Program-made: the position numbers and the translations under genes
Source of the DNA: Planctomycetaceae bacterium
GTDB lineage: Bacteria; Planctomycetota; Planctomycetia; Pirellulales; Pirellulaceae
Direction: 5' to 3'
Length of the DNA: 44,252 nt
Assembly: GCA_002717145.1 (NCBI GenBank)
Contig: PBCP01000005.1
Location: 1-44,252, forward strand
Shown: positions 1 through 10,057 of the stretch, piece after piece
Layout: every line of letters begins with the position of its first letter
Numbering within the stretch: position 1 is the stretch's first letter
The notes under the pieces: generated by a model
Database searches by the model: none
Told to the model about the DNA's origin: nothing
The model's input: the letters and a program-made list of their open reading frames with translations, nothing else

Positions 1-791
1 CGCTCTACCGCCAGAGCTTCTAAGTAACCACGTAGATTCAGATTTCCTTGTTCTTCATACGATTGCTCGGAAGAGGCACGGTTGGTTATACGATAGAATT
101 CCCGAATTTGCTCCATCAATCGATTCACTTCATTACGACGTGTAGTGGATTCTGACCAACGCATACCGGTAGGTGTAAATACGGCGTGTTCAGCAATAGT
201 CTTGCCCGCATCGAGATACTTACGGATTAGGTTAGGTGACATAGATAGTGCATCTCCAGTGTTAATAAACCCTTCACCAGCAGCACCATCCACTGGAAAC
301 TCTTTGGTCGGCTCTAAATTGACTAACCCTGTCAAATCTCTGACAGTGTAGTTGTATTCCGAGTTGTTCAGGCGGCGGAGAACAACCGGCCCCGGGTCAC
401 CAGCGTGTTTTTGAGCCTCGTGCTGCAGCAGTGTCCTGGTCCATTTCTGCAATGACAAACGTTGGTCATCCGTAGGCTGCGCTGATTCTTTAGGAGGCAT
501 CTGACGGCTATCTAGCATCTCAGAAATGCGAATCCATGGTTTAATGTTGGCTCGGATGTCGTCCAGCGACTTGAATAGACTCATATCCAAATCCGCTTCA
601 ATCGTCTCTCCACTATGACAATCAAAGCAAAACTGTTTGAGTAGTCCCTGGACTTCTCGCTCGTATTCATGCGAGATAATCTGGACGGATTCCTCATTGG
701 ATTTAATGGCTTTGGAAGTTGTTTCCTGCGCATAACTTGAGCTGATTGACAATTGGGAGGATAGGAGCAGGAGGCAAATGAAACGATTCAT
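1..791 (-). CDS. Planctomycete-type cytochrome c protein (PSCyt1/DUF1587 family), 3' end outside window
   Basis: This reading frame runs from an ATG at 791 off the left edge, so only about the first 263 residues are visible. Residues 1-21 form a signal peptide ending at SYA-Q. A c-type haem motif CFDCH lies at residues 55-59, as in the PSCyt1 domain. A DUF1587-like stretch follows (RRLNNSEYNYTVRDL and a GFINTGDALSMSP segment). Full members of this family carry DUF1592, DUF1588 and DUF1585 domains downstream and are usually over 700 residues long. They are secreted or envelope proteins of unknown reaction, common in planctomycetes beside sulfatases and other polysaccharide-degrading genes. The gene starts 50 bases after the stop of the minus-strand PQQ-like gene, so the two may be co-transcribed. 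Family call is strong; function is not known. Confidence 0.85.
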   Translation of the reverse strand, partial: MNRFICLLLLSSQLSISSSYAQETTSKAIKSNEESVQIISHEYEREVQGLLKQFCFDCHSGETIEADLDMSLFKSLDDIRANIKPWIRISEMLDSRQMPPKESAQPTDDQRLSLQKWTRTLLQHEAQKHAGDPGPVVLRRLNNSEYNYTVRDLTGLVNLEPTKEFPVDGAAGEGFINTGDALSMSPNLIRKYLDAGKTIAEHAVFTPTGMRWSESTTRRNEVNRLMEQIREFYRITNRASSEQSYEEQGNLNLRGYLEALAVE

Positions 792-841
792 GAAGTTATG
801 CTTTATCTGATTTGTTGTTGATACAGAGTGGAAGGGAATTG

Positions 842-2125
842 CTATTTCGAACTGATATCGGGATTCTCGATTCGGTAAATGTGTTTCTCTGTACGCACAA
901 AAAATGCTTTCCCCGAAACAGCAGGTGTTGCAACCAGGATATCTTCATCCAATTTATTCTCGTGCGTAATTTTGAATTCCCGGCCAGGTTTGATTATGAA
1001 GGAAACAGCATCCTCGTTAAACACATAGATGCGTTCATGCGCATAAATTGGTGAGGCTGAATAGGATCCCGGCAGTCTGTTCTTCCACACTTGTTCACCG
1101 GTCTTCGCGTCGATGCACGTAATAATCCCCAAACGATTGATTAGGTATAACAAGTCGTTGACCAACAGAGGAGAGCAGCGAGGAGGCATCGCAGCTGTTT
1201 CTTTCCAGACGACATGACTATCACTTATGTCTCCCGAGCCTCCCAGTCGTATGGCCCACAGTTCAGGATTGTCGCGATCTACGGTCGTAAAAAGTAAACC
1301 ATGACCAGCAATCGGACGTGGAGCATTTGAAAAACCATGATGTCGGACTTTCCATAGTTCGTTGCCGGTCACAGGATTATAGGCATAGCAACCCTGCGCT
1401 CCGTTACTTACCAATTGATACTGACCATTGTGTTCAACCAGGCTTGGCATACTGTACGCCTTCCTCTTATGGACAGGTACATCCGTAAAATCAACTGAAC
1501 GCTTAGTCTTCCAACGGGTTTTACCTGTGTGTTTATCAAGCGCGATTACATACTGAACATCACGTCCGTCTACATTGACGATAAATAGATCGTCCACCAA
1601 GATAGGTGAACTGGCCGGACCGGCCCCCGCTTCATGGTCACAGTTTAAATCTCGACGAGACCAAATGATCTCTGCTGAATCTCGGTCTAAACAGGCAGTG
1701 CCATAGGTGCCGAAATGGACATAGACGTACTTTGCATCGATTACCGACGTTGGGGTGGCGTAACTGTTGTCCGCAGCAATAGGCTGAGCGTTTTGGATAT
1801 CAAATAGATGTTTGTCGTGAATGATCTTTCCGGATCTTTTGTCCAGACAGATCGCATAAAGTTTGCTTCCATCTAACTTGGCTGTTGTTAGCCAAACCTG
1901 ATTTCCCCAAACCACCGGCGAGGACCATCCGCGATCGTGGATCGCTGTTTTCCAAACGACCCCTTGTGATTCACTCCAGTTTTCGGGTAGATCCGGTGCA
2001 ACGATATGACCATTTCCATGAGGACCGCGAAACTGGTCCCATTGAACTTGAGCTGCGACGTAATCTGCGGAGAAATAGACTAGGCCAACGAAGAGGTGCG
2101 ACAATAATGCTTGCGCGAAAGTCAT
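842..2125 (-). CDS. Secreted PQQ-like beta-propeller repeat protein
   Basis: 427 residues. Residues 1-25 are a signal peptide (hydrophobic core LFVGLVYFSA, cleavage near VAA-Q). The mature protein begins with the WDQFRGPHGNG motif typical of planctomycete PQQ-binding-like propellers. Repeated blade signatures of the form G-x-x-x-W-K can be seen (GKTRWKTKR, GNELWKVRHHG, GEQVWKNRLPG), each closing a beta-sheet blade. Such proteins are predicted to act in the periplasm or outside the cell; most lack proof of cofactor binding, so a scaffold or binding role is as likely as dehydrogenase activity. It lies directly upstream of the cytochrome c family gene on the same strand, a pairing that fits an electron-transfer or surface-catabolic role, but that is inference. 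Confidence 0.85.
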   Translation of the reverse strand: MTFAQALLSHLFVGLVYFSADYVAAQVQWDQFRGPHGNGHIVAPDLPENWSESQGVVWKTAIHDRGWSSPVVWGNQVWLTTAKLDGSKLYAICLDKRSGKIIHDKHLFDIQNAQPIAADNSYATPTSVIDAKYVYVHFGTYGTACLDRDSAEIIWSRRDLNCDHEAGAGPASSPILVDDLFIVNVDGRDVQYVIALDKHTGKTRWKTKRSVDFTDVPVHKRKAYSMPSLVEHNGQYQLVSNGAQGCYAYNPVTGNELWKVRHHGFSNAPRPIAGHGLLFTTVDRDNPELWAIRLGGSGDISDSHVVWKETAAMPPRCSPLLVNDLLYLINRLGIITCIDAKTGEQVWKNRLPGSYSASPIYAHERIYVFNEDAVSFIIKPGREFKITHENKLDEDILVATPAVSGKAFFVRTEKHIYRIENPDISSK

Positions 2126-2274
2126 TGTTTCTTAGAGGTATAATTTCTAGTGGAATAGGAGGGTTGATCAATTCTTTATTCTACCTCTCTGAGAACTCAG
2201 TTGCTTGTCAAATTGTAGTGGTCCGATAAGGTATTTGAGTTACTTGAACCACATGATAGAAACGGGACTTTGTA

Positions 2275-4554
2275 GTGACAGTAAAATCTGGATTTTTACC
2301 GGCCATTGTAATTGTCAATCTGTTTTATAGCTTTGTCTCATTGCAAGCGTTGAATGCCCAAAAGCCTACTCGGTATTCTGCTTTTGAGAGCTTTGAGAAT
2401 CATAAAGCGGGTGACTTTGACCAATTGCAAACCAGCCTTGGAGAGTGGACTTCTGAATCGGGTAGCACTGTCGTCAAAGCTGGCTATTACAAAACTGGCA
2501 AGCAAAGTCTTCAGTTAACCGGTGGAGAAAAGACGAGTGTCATTCTAGATGTCGGAGTAACTGTGGATGAACGGACTCAGTTGAGTTTTTGGGCGGAGCG
2601 TTGGACGGTACGAAAACCGTTTTCGTTCCGTATTGAAAAGAACTCCGGGAATGGCTGGAAAGAGATTTACAATGGCGATGCGAAAATCAGGGTCGGAAGG
2701 TCGTTCCTCAATTATGTCAAACTAACGCTGGCGGATTCTGATCTAAAACAGCTGCGGTTTACTTGTACGAGTCCTGTCGACACGGGAGTTATGTTAGATG
2801 ATATTCGTATCGCTCCAGCTAAGCCTCAGATAATTAAGAGTGTTAAAGTAGTCCCGTTTTCTTTACCGGCGTTGGTTGGTGCAGAATCATGCGCCTTGCT
2901 AAAACTCCAAATCAATACGGAAGGTAGTGTTAAACCGATTTCACTGAATTCGATCCAAGCTCGGACCACGGGCGGGGATGGAATTGATGCGTTATATGCA
3001 GTTAGTGACAGCTCCGAAAGTTTTGAAATTGCGATGCCTGCTTCCCCGAAGAAGCACTCCATCTGGGAATTCAATCCGATTGAAATGCAGGAAGGAGAAA
3101 ACATACTCTGGATTCGTGGGCAGCTTGCTACCGATTCCAACATCGATGAAGAAGTGGGAGTTGACTGTAAGGCTGTCAATTTCTCGAACGGAAATACTAT
3201 TAAATTAGATGCCCCGGTTTCGATGCAGCGAATGGGAGTGGCAGTACGTCAGGCACGAGATGATGGTGCTCACACCTATCGGATTCCTGGTTTGGCAACC
3301 TCAAAAAAAGGAACGTTGATAGGTGTTTATGATGTTCGTTGGCGTGGTGGTGGTGGTGATTTGCCAGGTGATATTGATGTTGGGATGTCACGCTCGACCG
3401 ATGGTGGCCGGACCTGGGACCCCATGAAAATCATCATGGACATGGGAAATGATCCTAAGTGGCGTTATGACGGCATTGGAGATCCGGCAGTGTTAGTGGA
3501 TGAAAACACGGGCACTATCTGGGTTGCTGCCACCTGGAGTCATGGAAATCGATCATGGCGTGGTTCAGGTCCTGGTCTAACTCCGAACGAAACGGGACAA
3601 TTAATGCTCGTCTGAAGTGATGATGACGGCGAGACCTGGTCAAAACCGATTAATATCACTGAGCAGGTTAAAAGACCCGAATGGTGCTTCATTCTGCAAG
3701 GGCCGGGGAAAGGGATTACGATGCGAGATGGGACAATTGTGTTTGCAGCTCAATATCAAGATCCGCCAGAGAAGAACCGTCTACCGCATTCAACCATTAT
3801 CTACTCAAAAGACCATGGAAAGACATGGCATACCGGAACAGGGGCCTTTGATGATACTACAGAGTCGCAGGTTGTAGAAATTGAACCGGGGGTGTTAATG
3901 CTGAATTGTAGGTATAACCGCAAATCCGCCCGAGTCGTGATGACGACGAAGGATCTGGGGAAAACCTGGATGAAACATGCCACTTCTGAACGAGCACTGA
4001 TTGAACCACGTGCTTGTATGGCAAGTTTGATTCATGTAGATCAGGAATTAAAGTCCCTGACGAAGAATACGTCGCGTTTGGACAACAAAAGCTGGTTGCT
4101 TTTTTCAAATCCGGACAGCCTAAACGGAAGAAACCATATTACGATTAAAGCCTCTCCGGATAATGGAGAGACATGGCCCAAACAATTCCGCTTGCTCCTG
4201 GATGAACACGGTAGTGCCGGCTATTCCTGCATGTCGATGATTGATGAGGATACAGTTGGCATCCTTTATGAGGGAAGTCAAAGCCATATGACTTTTCAAA
4301 GGATTCCGCTCAGTGACATTCTGGGCGCTGACCTCGGGCAGCAGCAAACTCAACGTGAGTCTCGACAATCAGAATTCTCAATGCCGATCGTCTTTAGCGA
4401 TCAGATGGTTTTACAAGCTAATGCCCGGCTACCCGTATGGGGTACCGCTTCTCCAGGTCGAAAAGTCAGCGTGACGCTGGAACCTTTCCCGAATTCGGCA
4501 CTTAATCTGGTCAATAGCGTCGACCTTCCGGCATCACCTTTCAAAACCGAGTGA
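2275..4554 (+). pseudogene. Exo-alpha-sialidase (BNR repeats), interrupted by in-frame TGA and fused to a collapsed sialate O-acetylesterase remnant
   Basis: One frame of 760 codons from a GTG start, broken only by TGA at 3613-3615 (codon 447). Residues 1-29 are signal-peptide-like, then a jelly-roll-like region and a BNR-associated N-terminal domain. The sialidase core has the arginine motif YRIPG, Asp boxes (STDGGRTW; after the stop SDDDGETW, SKDHGKTW, SPDNGETW), EPRACM and GYSC with the likely nucleophilic Tyr. Sequence on both sides of the TGA aligns to one continuous sialidase; CGA(Arg) to TGA is the simplest origin. The last 60 residues (4372-4551) join the start of a sialate O-acetylesterase (VFSDQMVLQ, PVWGTASPG) to its usual end (LNLVN, LPASPFKTE), so about 400-500 residues of esterase are gone. 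It would release sialic acid from glycans if read through. Sequencing error at the TGA is possible; the esterase collapse is not explained that way. Confidence 0.8.
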
Positions 4555-4556
4555 TT

Positions 4557-5486
4557 TTACTCGTCCTGTGGCAGGAACGGAAAGAGTTCTTTGAGTTGTT
4601 TTGTCGTTGGACGTGAGCCGTATTCGCAGATTTCGAATGCTTCGGCAAATTTTACTTTGCTTCCGACCTCAACCCCGTAGAGCCTAATTAGCTGTTCACG
4701 GAATTTGTTGGCTTCATTCCCCTGCCGTCGTGTCCACCGTTCGTATAGCCATTCACGCCTGGCCTGAGGGTCACTGGCCGGCGGAACTAAGGCCAGCCGC
4801 TCGGCACTTCCACCTGCTCCGCCTTCGAAAGCTTGGGAAACAAGTGCTGTTAAAGCGTCGACTTTCTTATCAAAAATACTGTCGAGCGCCACAACAATGT
4901 CCGGATCAAAAGGGTAGGGCTTGGTAAATCCGTCGCTGGAATAGAGAAAGACAGGATTCTTTTTAAGGTGAGGTACGTCAGGACAAAAGAATGGAACAGT
5001 GACCATGAACGCAGCGTCCTGTACCAGGATTCCTGTATATCGATGATCCGGGTGATAGTCCCATGGGCGATGCGAGATAACAATGTCGGCCTGCCATTGC
5101 CGGATGATACGACAAATTGTCCGTCGGTTCTCCAGCGTAGGCAACAACTCGCCGTCGTGAATATCAAGTACCTTCGAATGAGCTCCTAGGCGTTTTGCAC
5201 ATTCCGCAGATTCTGCCGTTCTGCGTTTGGCCAACTCACCCCCGGACATTTGCCAGTGACCGATATCTCCGTTGGTCACAGAGACGAGTAAGACATGGTG
5301 GCCACGTTCTGCCCAAAGAGCTGCTGTGCCTCCGGATTTATATTCCGCATCGTCAGGATGAGCTCCGAAACAGACGATCCGTAGTTTTCCATCGTCCGCC
5401 GGTATCTTTAATTCCGCTCCGCTGACGAATAAAGGCGTGAGTAATGCGAAGGTAAAGATGATGAGTCGATTCGTTTGCAATAGCAT
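4557..5486 (-). CDS. Secreted PIG-L/LmbE family deacetylase
   Basis: 309 residues with a signal peptide (residues 1-23, FTFALLTPLFVSGA). The family zinc-binding motifs are intact: AHPDD at residues 42-46 (His and Asp ligands plus catalytic Asp) and HPDH at 145-148. PIG-L enzymes remove N-acetyl groups from GlcNAc-containing sugars or related conjugates; here secretion and the surrounding sulfatases and sialidase point to deacetylation of an external glycan. It ends 3 bases from the stop of the convergent sialidase locus and starts 41 bases downstream of a sulfatase on the same strand, so it is probably the third gene of a cupin-sulfatase-deacetylase unit. The exact substrate cannot be read from sequence. 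Confidence 0.87.
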   Translation of the reverse strand: MLLQTNRLIIFTFALLTPLFVSGAELKIPADDGKLRIVCFGAHPDDAEYKSGGTAALWAERGHHVLLVSVTNGDIGHWQMSGGELAKRRTAESAECAKRLGAHSKVLDIHDGELLPTLENRRTICRIIRQWQADIVISHRPWDYHPDHRYTGILVQDAAFMVTVPFFCPDVPHLKKNPVFLYSSDGFTKPYPFDPDIVVALDSIFDKKVDALTALVSQAFEGGAGGSAERLALVPPASDPQARREWLYERWTRRQGNEANKFREQLIRLYGVEVGSKVKFAEAFEICEYGSRPTTKQLKELFPFLPQDE

Positions 5487-5527
5487 GATTTGGTTTCGTT
5501 ATAGATATGCGGATTGATGTTGGAGTA

Positions 5528-6958
5528 CTAGTCTTGGACGAATCGACTGGCAGCTTCATACGCTTGGTGGCCGGTCGAATTGCCCGGAAGTATGTCTTCC
5601 TGTTGCGTAGGAATGTGAACTCGATGTTGTTCAATCAGCTTAGCGTATTGTCTTTTGTTGATGATGTTTTTCCATTCATGGGGGTCATTTCGATGGTCAT
5701 AGAATTCCTCTGATCCGTCCAAATACTGGATAAAACGAAAGTGCTCTGAGCGTACAGCGATATTTCCTTTTCCAAAGGAAGAGATGGCCGGATGATCCCA
5801 ATGAGCTTGAGGGTCTTTGAGTAAGGGAACCAGTGAATCCCCTTCCAGCGTTGTGTCCTTTGGCAATCCTGCAAGCTCGAGAAGAGTGGGATAAACATCC
5901 AGTAATTCGGCAGGTTTTTGGGAAATCTGTCCGGCAGAAAATCGATGGTCGACAATGATTAACGGCACCCGCGTACCGTTTTCCCAGATGGTTCGTTTCG
6001 CCCAGCGTTGTTTTTCACCAAGATGGAATCCGTGATCAGCAAAAAGAATAACGATCGTGTTGTCTTTGTGCGGAGAATTCTCCAGGGCGTCTAATACGAT
6101 TCCGAGGCAATAATCAGCAAATGCAATCGAGGCCAAATAAGACTGAACCGCGTGTTCCCACTGTCCGGCTGATACGATCCAACTGTGTTCAGGCGAGACA
6201 TGCTTTTCATTGGTTAACGAGATGGCATAGTCACTTAAGTCATTCCGGTCGTTGGTGTTTACTTCTGGTAGCGTAATCGCATCTCTTGGGAACAGATCAA
6301 ACCATTTTTTGGGAGCGAACATGGGGACATGAGGCCGATAGAACCCGACGCCCATGAAAAAAGGCTCTTCGGATTCCTGAGGTATTGTGCTCAGTTTTTC
6401 AGCAGCCCACTGTGCAATCTTGTAGTCGGGCATTAATTCATCAGATTCCGGGAATGCTCCCCAGTCCCAGAGGGGGTGTCCGTGTGGTTGGGATATTTTC
6501 GTTTTGGGTCGAGGGCCAAAGCCGCCCATCGATCCACCGTATTCTTGAAAGAATCGCTGGTCGCCGCGATGGAAGATTTTGCCGGCGGCGAGCGTTTGAT
6601 AGCCATGTTTGGCAAATCGCTCCGGGATCGTGTCCAACCCTTCCAGTTTCGGAGCTTCCTTCAGGTCAGGAGATAAGAAATAAATCCCCGAGGTGTGAGG
6701 GTATCGGCCGGTTTGCATGCTCGCTCGCGAGGGATTGCAGACAGGGGATTGGCAATGTGCATTGGAAAACAGTGTTCCACGATCTGCAAGTCGGTCGATA
6801 TTTGGAGTCTTAGCTTGTGGGTGTCCTCCCAGACAACCTGTCCAGTCGTTCAAATCGTCAATGGAAATCAACAATACATTGGGACGATCGACTGCTGATA
6901 CATAGGGTGTGCAAAAGAGGGTGGCAAGACAAAGGAGTGCAAAAGTGTGTTTGTACAT
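5528..6958 (-). CDS. Secreted type I sulfatase (formylglycine-dependent), iduronate-2-sulfatase-like
   Basis: 476 residues; signal peptide 1-22. The metal-binding pair DD sits at residues 34-35 in RPNVLLISIDDLND. The formylglycine signature C-N-P-S-R starts at Cys74 and is followed by GRYPHTSG, so the Cys should be oxidised to formylglycine by a separate generating enzyme. The later metal and active-site block DHGFHLGEKQRW is also present. The overall form (short GxLGGHP linker, C-x-P-S-R-A-S, EFYDHRNDPHEW at the C-terminus) resembles iduronate-2-sulfatase or choline-sulfatase subfamilies, but family assignment below 'sulfatase' is tentative. It lies between a cupin gene (56 bases upstream) and a PIG-L deacetylase, consistent with a sulfated, N-acetylated glycan substrate. 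Confidence 0.9.
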   Translation of the reverse strand: MYKHTFALLCLATLFCTPYVSAVDRPNVLLISIDDLNDWTGCLGGHPQAKTPNIDRLADRGTLFSNAHCQSPVCNPSRASMQTGRYPHTSGIYFLSPDLKEAPKLEGLDTIPERFAKHGYQTLAAGKIFHRGDQRFFQEYGGSMGGFGPRPKTKISQPHGHPLWDWGAFPESDELMPDYKIAQWAAEKLSTIPQESEEPFFMGVGFYRPHVPMFAPKKWFDLFPRDAITLPEVNTNDRNDLSDYAISLTNEKHVSPEHSWIVSAGQWEHAVQSYLASIAFADYCLGIVLDALENSPHKDNTIVILFADHGFHLGEKQRWAKRTIWENGTRVPLIIVDHRFSAGQISQKPAELLDVYPTLLELAGLPKDTTLEGDSLVPLLKDPQAHWDHPAISSFGKGNIAVRSEHFRFIQYLDGSEEFYDHRNDPHEWKNIINKRQYAKLIEQHRVHIPTQQEDILPGNSTGHQAYEAASRFVQD

Positions 6959-7014
6959 AAGAGGCCTGAGGAGCGTTGATGTTCATAAATTAGTGATGAG
7001 CGAAACCTGAGAGA

Positions 7015-7374
7015 TTATATCGTGTCCAGATTACGCACGGTACGGTCATTGGTGATGTTACCGGTATTAAGAGTTTCTGCTGGCTCAAAAAGAACCACTT
7101 CACACTCCTGTTCTGCCACTGGTTTGTGCTTGACTCCTTTTGGGATGACACATATTTGCCCGGGCCCGATTGTTACCTGGGAGTCGCGAAAATGTATTTT
7201 GAGCGATCCCTTGATAACCCAGAAGAGTTCATCTTCGTTCTCATGAAAGTGCCAGTCAAACTCCCCCAACAATTTTACTACTTTTACGTGTTGTCCATTG
7301 AGCTCAGCAACGACTTTCGGGTTCCAATGATCCTGAAATGAATGGAGTTTCGTTTTAATGTCGATTACATGCAT
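7015..7374 (-). CDS. Small single-domain cupin
   Basis: 119 residues with no signal peptide. It is one cupin barrel: the first motif is visible as FDWHFHENEDELFWVIKG (His, His, Glu metal ligands), and the second as GQICVIPKGVKHKP with the final His. Such small RmlC-like cupins bind a divalent metal and act as isomerases, lyases or sugar-binding sensors; nothing in the sequence decides between these. It is the first gene of the minus-strand set cupin-sulfatase-PIG-L deacetylase, and the 240-base gap upstream separates it from the divergent second sulfatase. Role in handling a released sugar is plausible inference. Confidence 0.82.
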   Translation of the reverse strand: MHVIDIKTKLHSFQDHWNPKVVAELNGQHVKVVKLLGEFDWHFHENEDELFWVIKGSLKIHFRDSQVTIGPGQICVIPKGVKHKPVAEQECEVVLFEPAETLNTGNITNDRTVRNLDTI

Positions 7375-7639
7375 GGCGATGGATTATGGCGAGGACGTGG
7401 TTAGTATCCTATGGAAGAAAACCTCGTCGGTCTTGTTAATTGGTTTAACCGGGTACGATTGAGAGTATTAAAACCCAAAGTGATTTACATAATGTATAAG
7501 AATTGCAGCCATTTTACTTCTTGTTTGTTGAGAGATATAAAAAAACTAAAATACGGCAATTCAGGACGAATCTTTTTTCGTGTTACCTTGCTAACGGCAA
7601 CGCTTACACAAAACTGGAATGACGAGGAACGCTAAACTT

Positions 7640-9190
7640 ATGAACCACTTATGGATGCTGACTTTGGTACTGGCGTTATGTACTTCTCCATTAAGGGCTG
7701 AAAGACGACCTAATGTGTTATTTCTGGCGGTTGATGATATGAACGATTGGATCGGATGTCTAGAGTCGACTCCCAATGCGATCACTCCTAATATCGACAG
7801 ACTTGCTGCACGTGGGGTCTGTTTCACTAATGCTCACACGGCTGGAGTCTTCTGTGCACCCAGCCGAGCCGCTATTTTTTCAGGGCTATATGCTTCGACT
7901 ACCGGTTGTTATATGACCCCCAATTACTTTGTGTTTCATCCGCAAATCGAGTCGTTACAGACCAGTTTTTCCAAAGCAGGTTATACGACACTAGGTGCGG
8001 GCAAACTGTATCATCATCCAACCGGCGCGATCGATCAGCGTGGTTGGTCTGAATTCTACTTGCGAAATCAAATACAGCGTGAGAAGGGCTGGCCAATGGA
8101 GTCTTGGAGCTGCGAAACACCTGTGCCACAGCCTTTTCCCAATAGTGTCTATAACCGTGGAAAACAATTTAGCGCAGGATTATTTCTTGAATGGGGAGCT
8201 GTAGATAACGACAGAGAAGAGCAGATCGCCGATACCATTCGCGCCAATTGGGCAGTCGAACAATTACAAAAGAAACATGACAAACCATTCTTTTTGGCTT
8301 GTGGACTATATGCGCCACACTATCCCCATTACTGTCCACAGAAGTACTTTGACTTGTATGATCCAGCAAAAATTGAGCTGCCCCCGCTGCTGAGTGAGGA
8401 TTTAGACGATCTTCCAGAGAAAATTCAAAAGGTGCGTTCGAATCGAAAGCGATTGCATTTTGACAAACTGGTGGAGATGGGGGCATATCGACATGCAATG
8501 CATGGCTATCTTGCATGCATCAGTTATGCAGATGCCATGCTGGGGCGAGTATTAGATGCACTCGACGCGAGTCCTTACGCTGACAACACGATTGTCGTGT
8601 TGTGGAGCGACCATGGTTATCATCTAGGTGAAAAGGGGCAGTGGGGTAAGCACACTTTGTGGGAGCGGACTTCTAATGTTCCTTTCATCTGGGCCGGCCC
8701 TAAAGTTGCCAACGGTGTGAATACGGATGTCACGGCGAGTCTGATTGACATTTATCCAACACTGGTGGAGATGTGTGAATTGCCCCGGCCTTATCAATCG
8801 CTGGAAGGGGCCTCTCTGGCTGGTACGCTTCGAAAACCCGACAAGGCAAAAGATCGTAGTGTTTTTTTGCCTTATATGAAGCCGGGAGAATTTGCGGTGA
8901 TCAATCGTGACTGGCGTTATATTCGCTACGGCGAGGATGGTGAAGAATTGTATGATCTTCGCAGGGATCCCAACGAATGGCACAATCTGGCCGGAGACGA
9001 TGGCTACACATCAATTAAAGCAGAAATGCGCGAGGGTGCGCCAACGACGTTTGCGGCACCCGAGGATAAGCTAAACGCCCGCAAGGATTTAGTCGTTGAA
9101 GGTGAAGCATTTCGGTGGGAGAAAGGGAAGGGTAACTTCATTCCAATTCCCAAATACCGACCCTACACAGATATTGAGGAAGGGAGGTAA
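7640..9190 (+). CDS. Secreted type I sulfatase (formylglycine-dependent), second copy
   Basis: About 516 residues from the ATG at 7640, which gives a clean signal peptide ([20 protein letters not shown]) with GAGGA about 12 bases before it. An ATG at 7619 in the same frame would add seven residues and has a poor ribosome site. The metal pair DD lies in [14 protein letters not shown], and the formylglycine motif C-A-P-S-R-A-A is at Cys72. The downstream block [16 protein letters not shown] is complete. The C-terminal part has [15 protein letters not shown], typical of iduronate-2-sulfatase-like secreted enzymes. It is a distant paralogue of the divergent sulfatase at 5528-6958 rather than a recent copy. 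It probably removes another sulfate from the same glycan. A small membrane protein follows at once. Confidence 0.9.
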   Translation: MNHLWMLTLVLALCTSPLRAERRPNVLFLAVDDMNDWIGCLESTPNAITPNIDRLAARGVCFTNAHTAGVFCAPSRAAIFSGLYASTTGCYMTPNYFVFHPQIESLQTSFSKAGYTTLGAGKLYHHPTGAIDQRGWSEFYLRNQIQREKGWPMESWSCETPVPQPFPNSVYNRGKQFSAGLFLEWGAVDNDREEQIADTIRANWAVEQLQKKHDKPFFLACGLYAPHYPHYCPQKYFDLYDPAKIELPPLLSEDLDDLPEKIQKVRSNRKRLHFDKLVEMGAYRHAMHGYLACISYADAMLGRVLDALDASPYADNTIVVLWSDHGYHLGEKGQWGKHTLWERTSNVPFIWAGPKVANGVNTDVTASLIDIYPTLVEMCELPRPYQSLEGASLAGTLRKPDKAKDRSVFLPYMKPGEFAVINRDWRYIRYGEDGEELYDLRRDPNEWHNLAGDDGYTSIKAEMREGAPTTFAAPEDKLNARKDLVVEGEAFRWEKGKGNFIPIPKYRPYTDIEEGR

Positions 9191-9195
9191 TACAG

Positions 9196-9522
9196 ATGTT
9201 TATTTGGGCCCAGCTTGATATGGGAATCGTGGGAATAATTGGTATGCTAATTGCGATTGTTGTCCTGAAGCTTGGTGTGCGGGCAGCCCAAAATCCTGAA
9301 TCAGGATTGTATAAGGTTTACTCTGTTAGTTTAGCGATCATCAGATATCCACTTTGGATATTTACGGCGTTTATCGGTATCGCACTGTTAGCGATAGCCA
9401 TCACTTCAGGTGCTGGAGAATTTTTCCTAGGAGGAGTTTTGCTCGGATCGTTTTTGTTGTTTGTTGGGCTGGTGGGTATTCGTAACGCTTTCAAATCAAA
9501 GAAGAGTGAAAGAGATGAGTGA
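9196..9522 (+). CDS. Small membrane protein of unknown function
   Basis: 108 residues with two or three hydrophobic segments: about residues 8-28 (GIVGIIGMLIAIVVLKLGV), 48-72 and 76-98, followed by a charged tail (KSKKSERDE). A strong ribosome site, GGGAGG, lies 9 bases before the ATG inside the 3' end of the sulfatase gene, whose stop is only 5 bases upstream. The two are therefore almost certainly translated from one message. No family is recognised. Its role next to a secreted sulfatase could be structural or incidental. Confidence 0.7.
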   Translation: MFIWAQLDMGIVGIIGMLIAIVVLKLGVRAAQNPESGLYKVYSVSLAIIRYPLWIFTAFIGIALLAIAITSGAGEFFLGGVLLGSFLLFVGLVGIRNAFKSKKSERDE

Positions 9523-9678
9523 TTCGAACACCGTCCAACTTCATTTTTCATAGTGCAGGTATCTTACGAGCACACAGGGGAATCAGCCCAGATAGCCATT
9601 AATAACCGTGAATCTGGCACTGATCTGGCCAGTATCCTAGCAAACGCTACGGAATCAGACCTCTCAGCACTTGTAGAG

Positions 9679-9752
<74 letters not shown>

Positions 9753-10057
9753 GTGTGTTTTTGAGTGCCTCAGTATACCACCCACACAGTGACAGGCTAA
9801 GTGGTAGACCCGGACTGTATTAGATTTACCGAGGAGATTCAAGGATGTCTTAAAGGAGTATTTTTAATTCAAAATTCAACTCCTATTCCATGTTCGCTAT
9901 TATATCCTCTTCACCAGGAATCTATAAGAATTGCATGGAATTCAGCGAGTTAGCACATTGATTCATGGTTAACACTGGAATTGTCCATAAGTACAATCAA
10001 CTGATAAAGCAAAGCGGGCGAACCGCATAAACAGAAGTCTATTTCTATCCCTGCCGA
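9753..10057. other. Intergenic stretch without a recognised gene
   Basis: About 305 bases between the tRNA and the nitroreductase operon. There is no convincing reading frame on either strand. It is AT-rich around 9850-9990 and probably holds the promoters of the minus-strand tRNA and of the plus-strand operon. A weak imperfect inverted repeat (GGAGT at about 9855 and ACTCC at about 9880) has no clear role. Confidence 0.5.

Noticed and set aside
3200..3391. His-rich reverse-strand frame (HHHHH run)
   Set aside because: It is the complement of the glycine-rich GGGG stretch of the sialidase and has no start signal of its own.
3613..3615. Selenocysteine insertion at the TGA
   Set aside because: Sialidases have no Cys or Sec at this place; the usual residue is Arg or Lys, and I see no convincing hairpin just after the codon.
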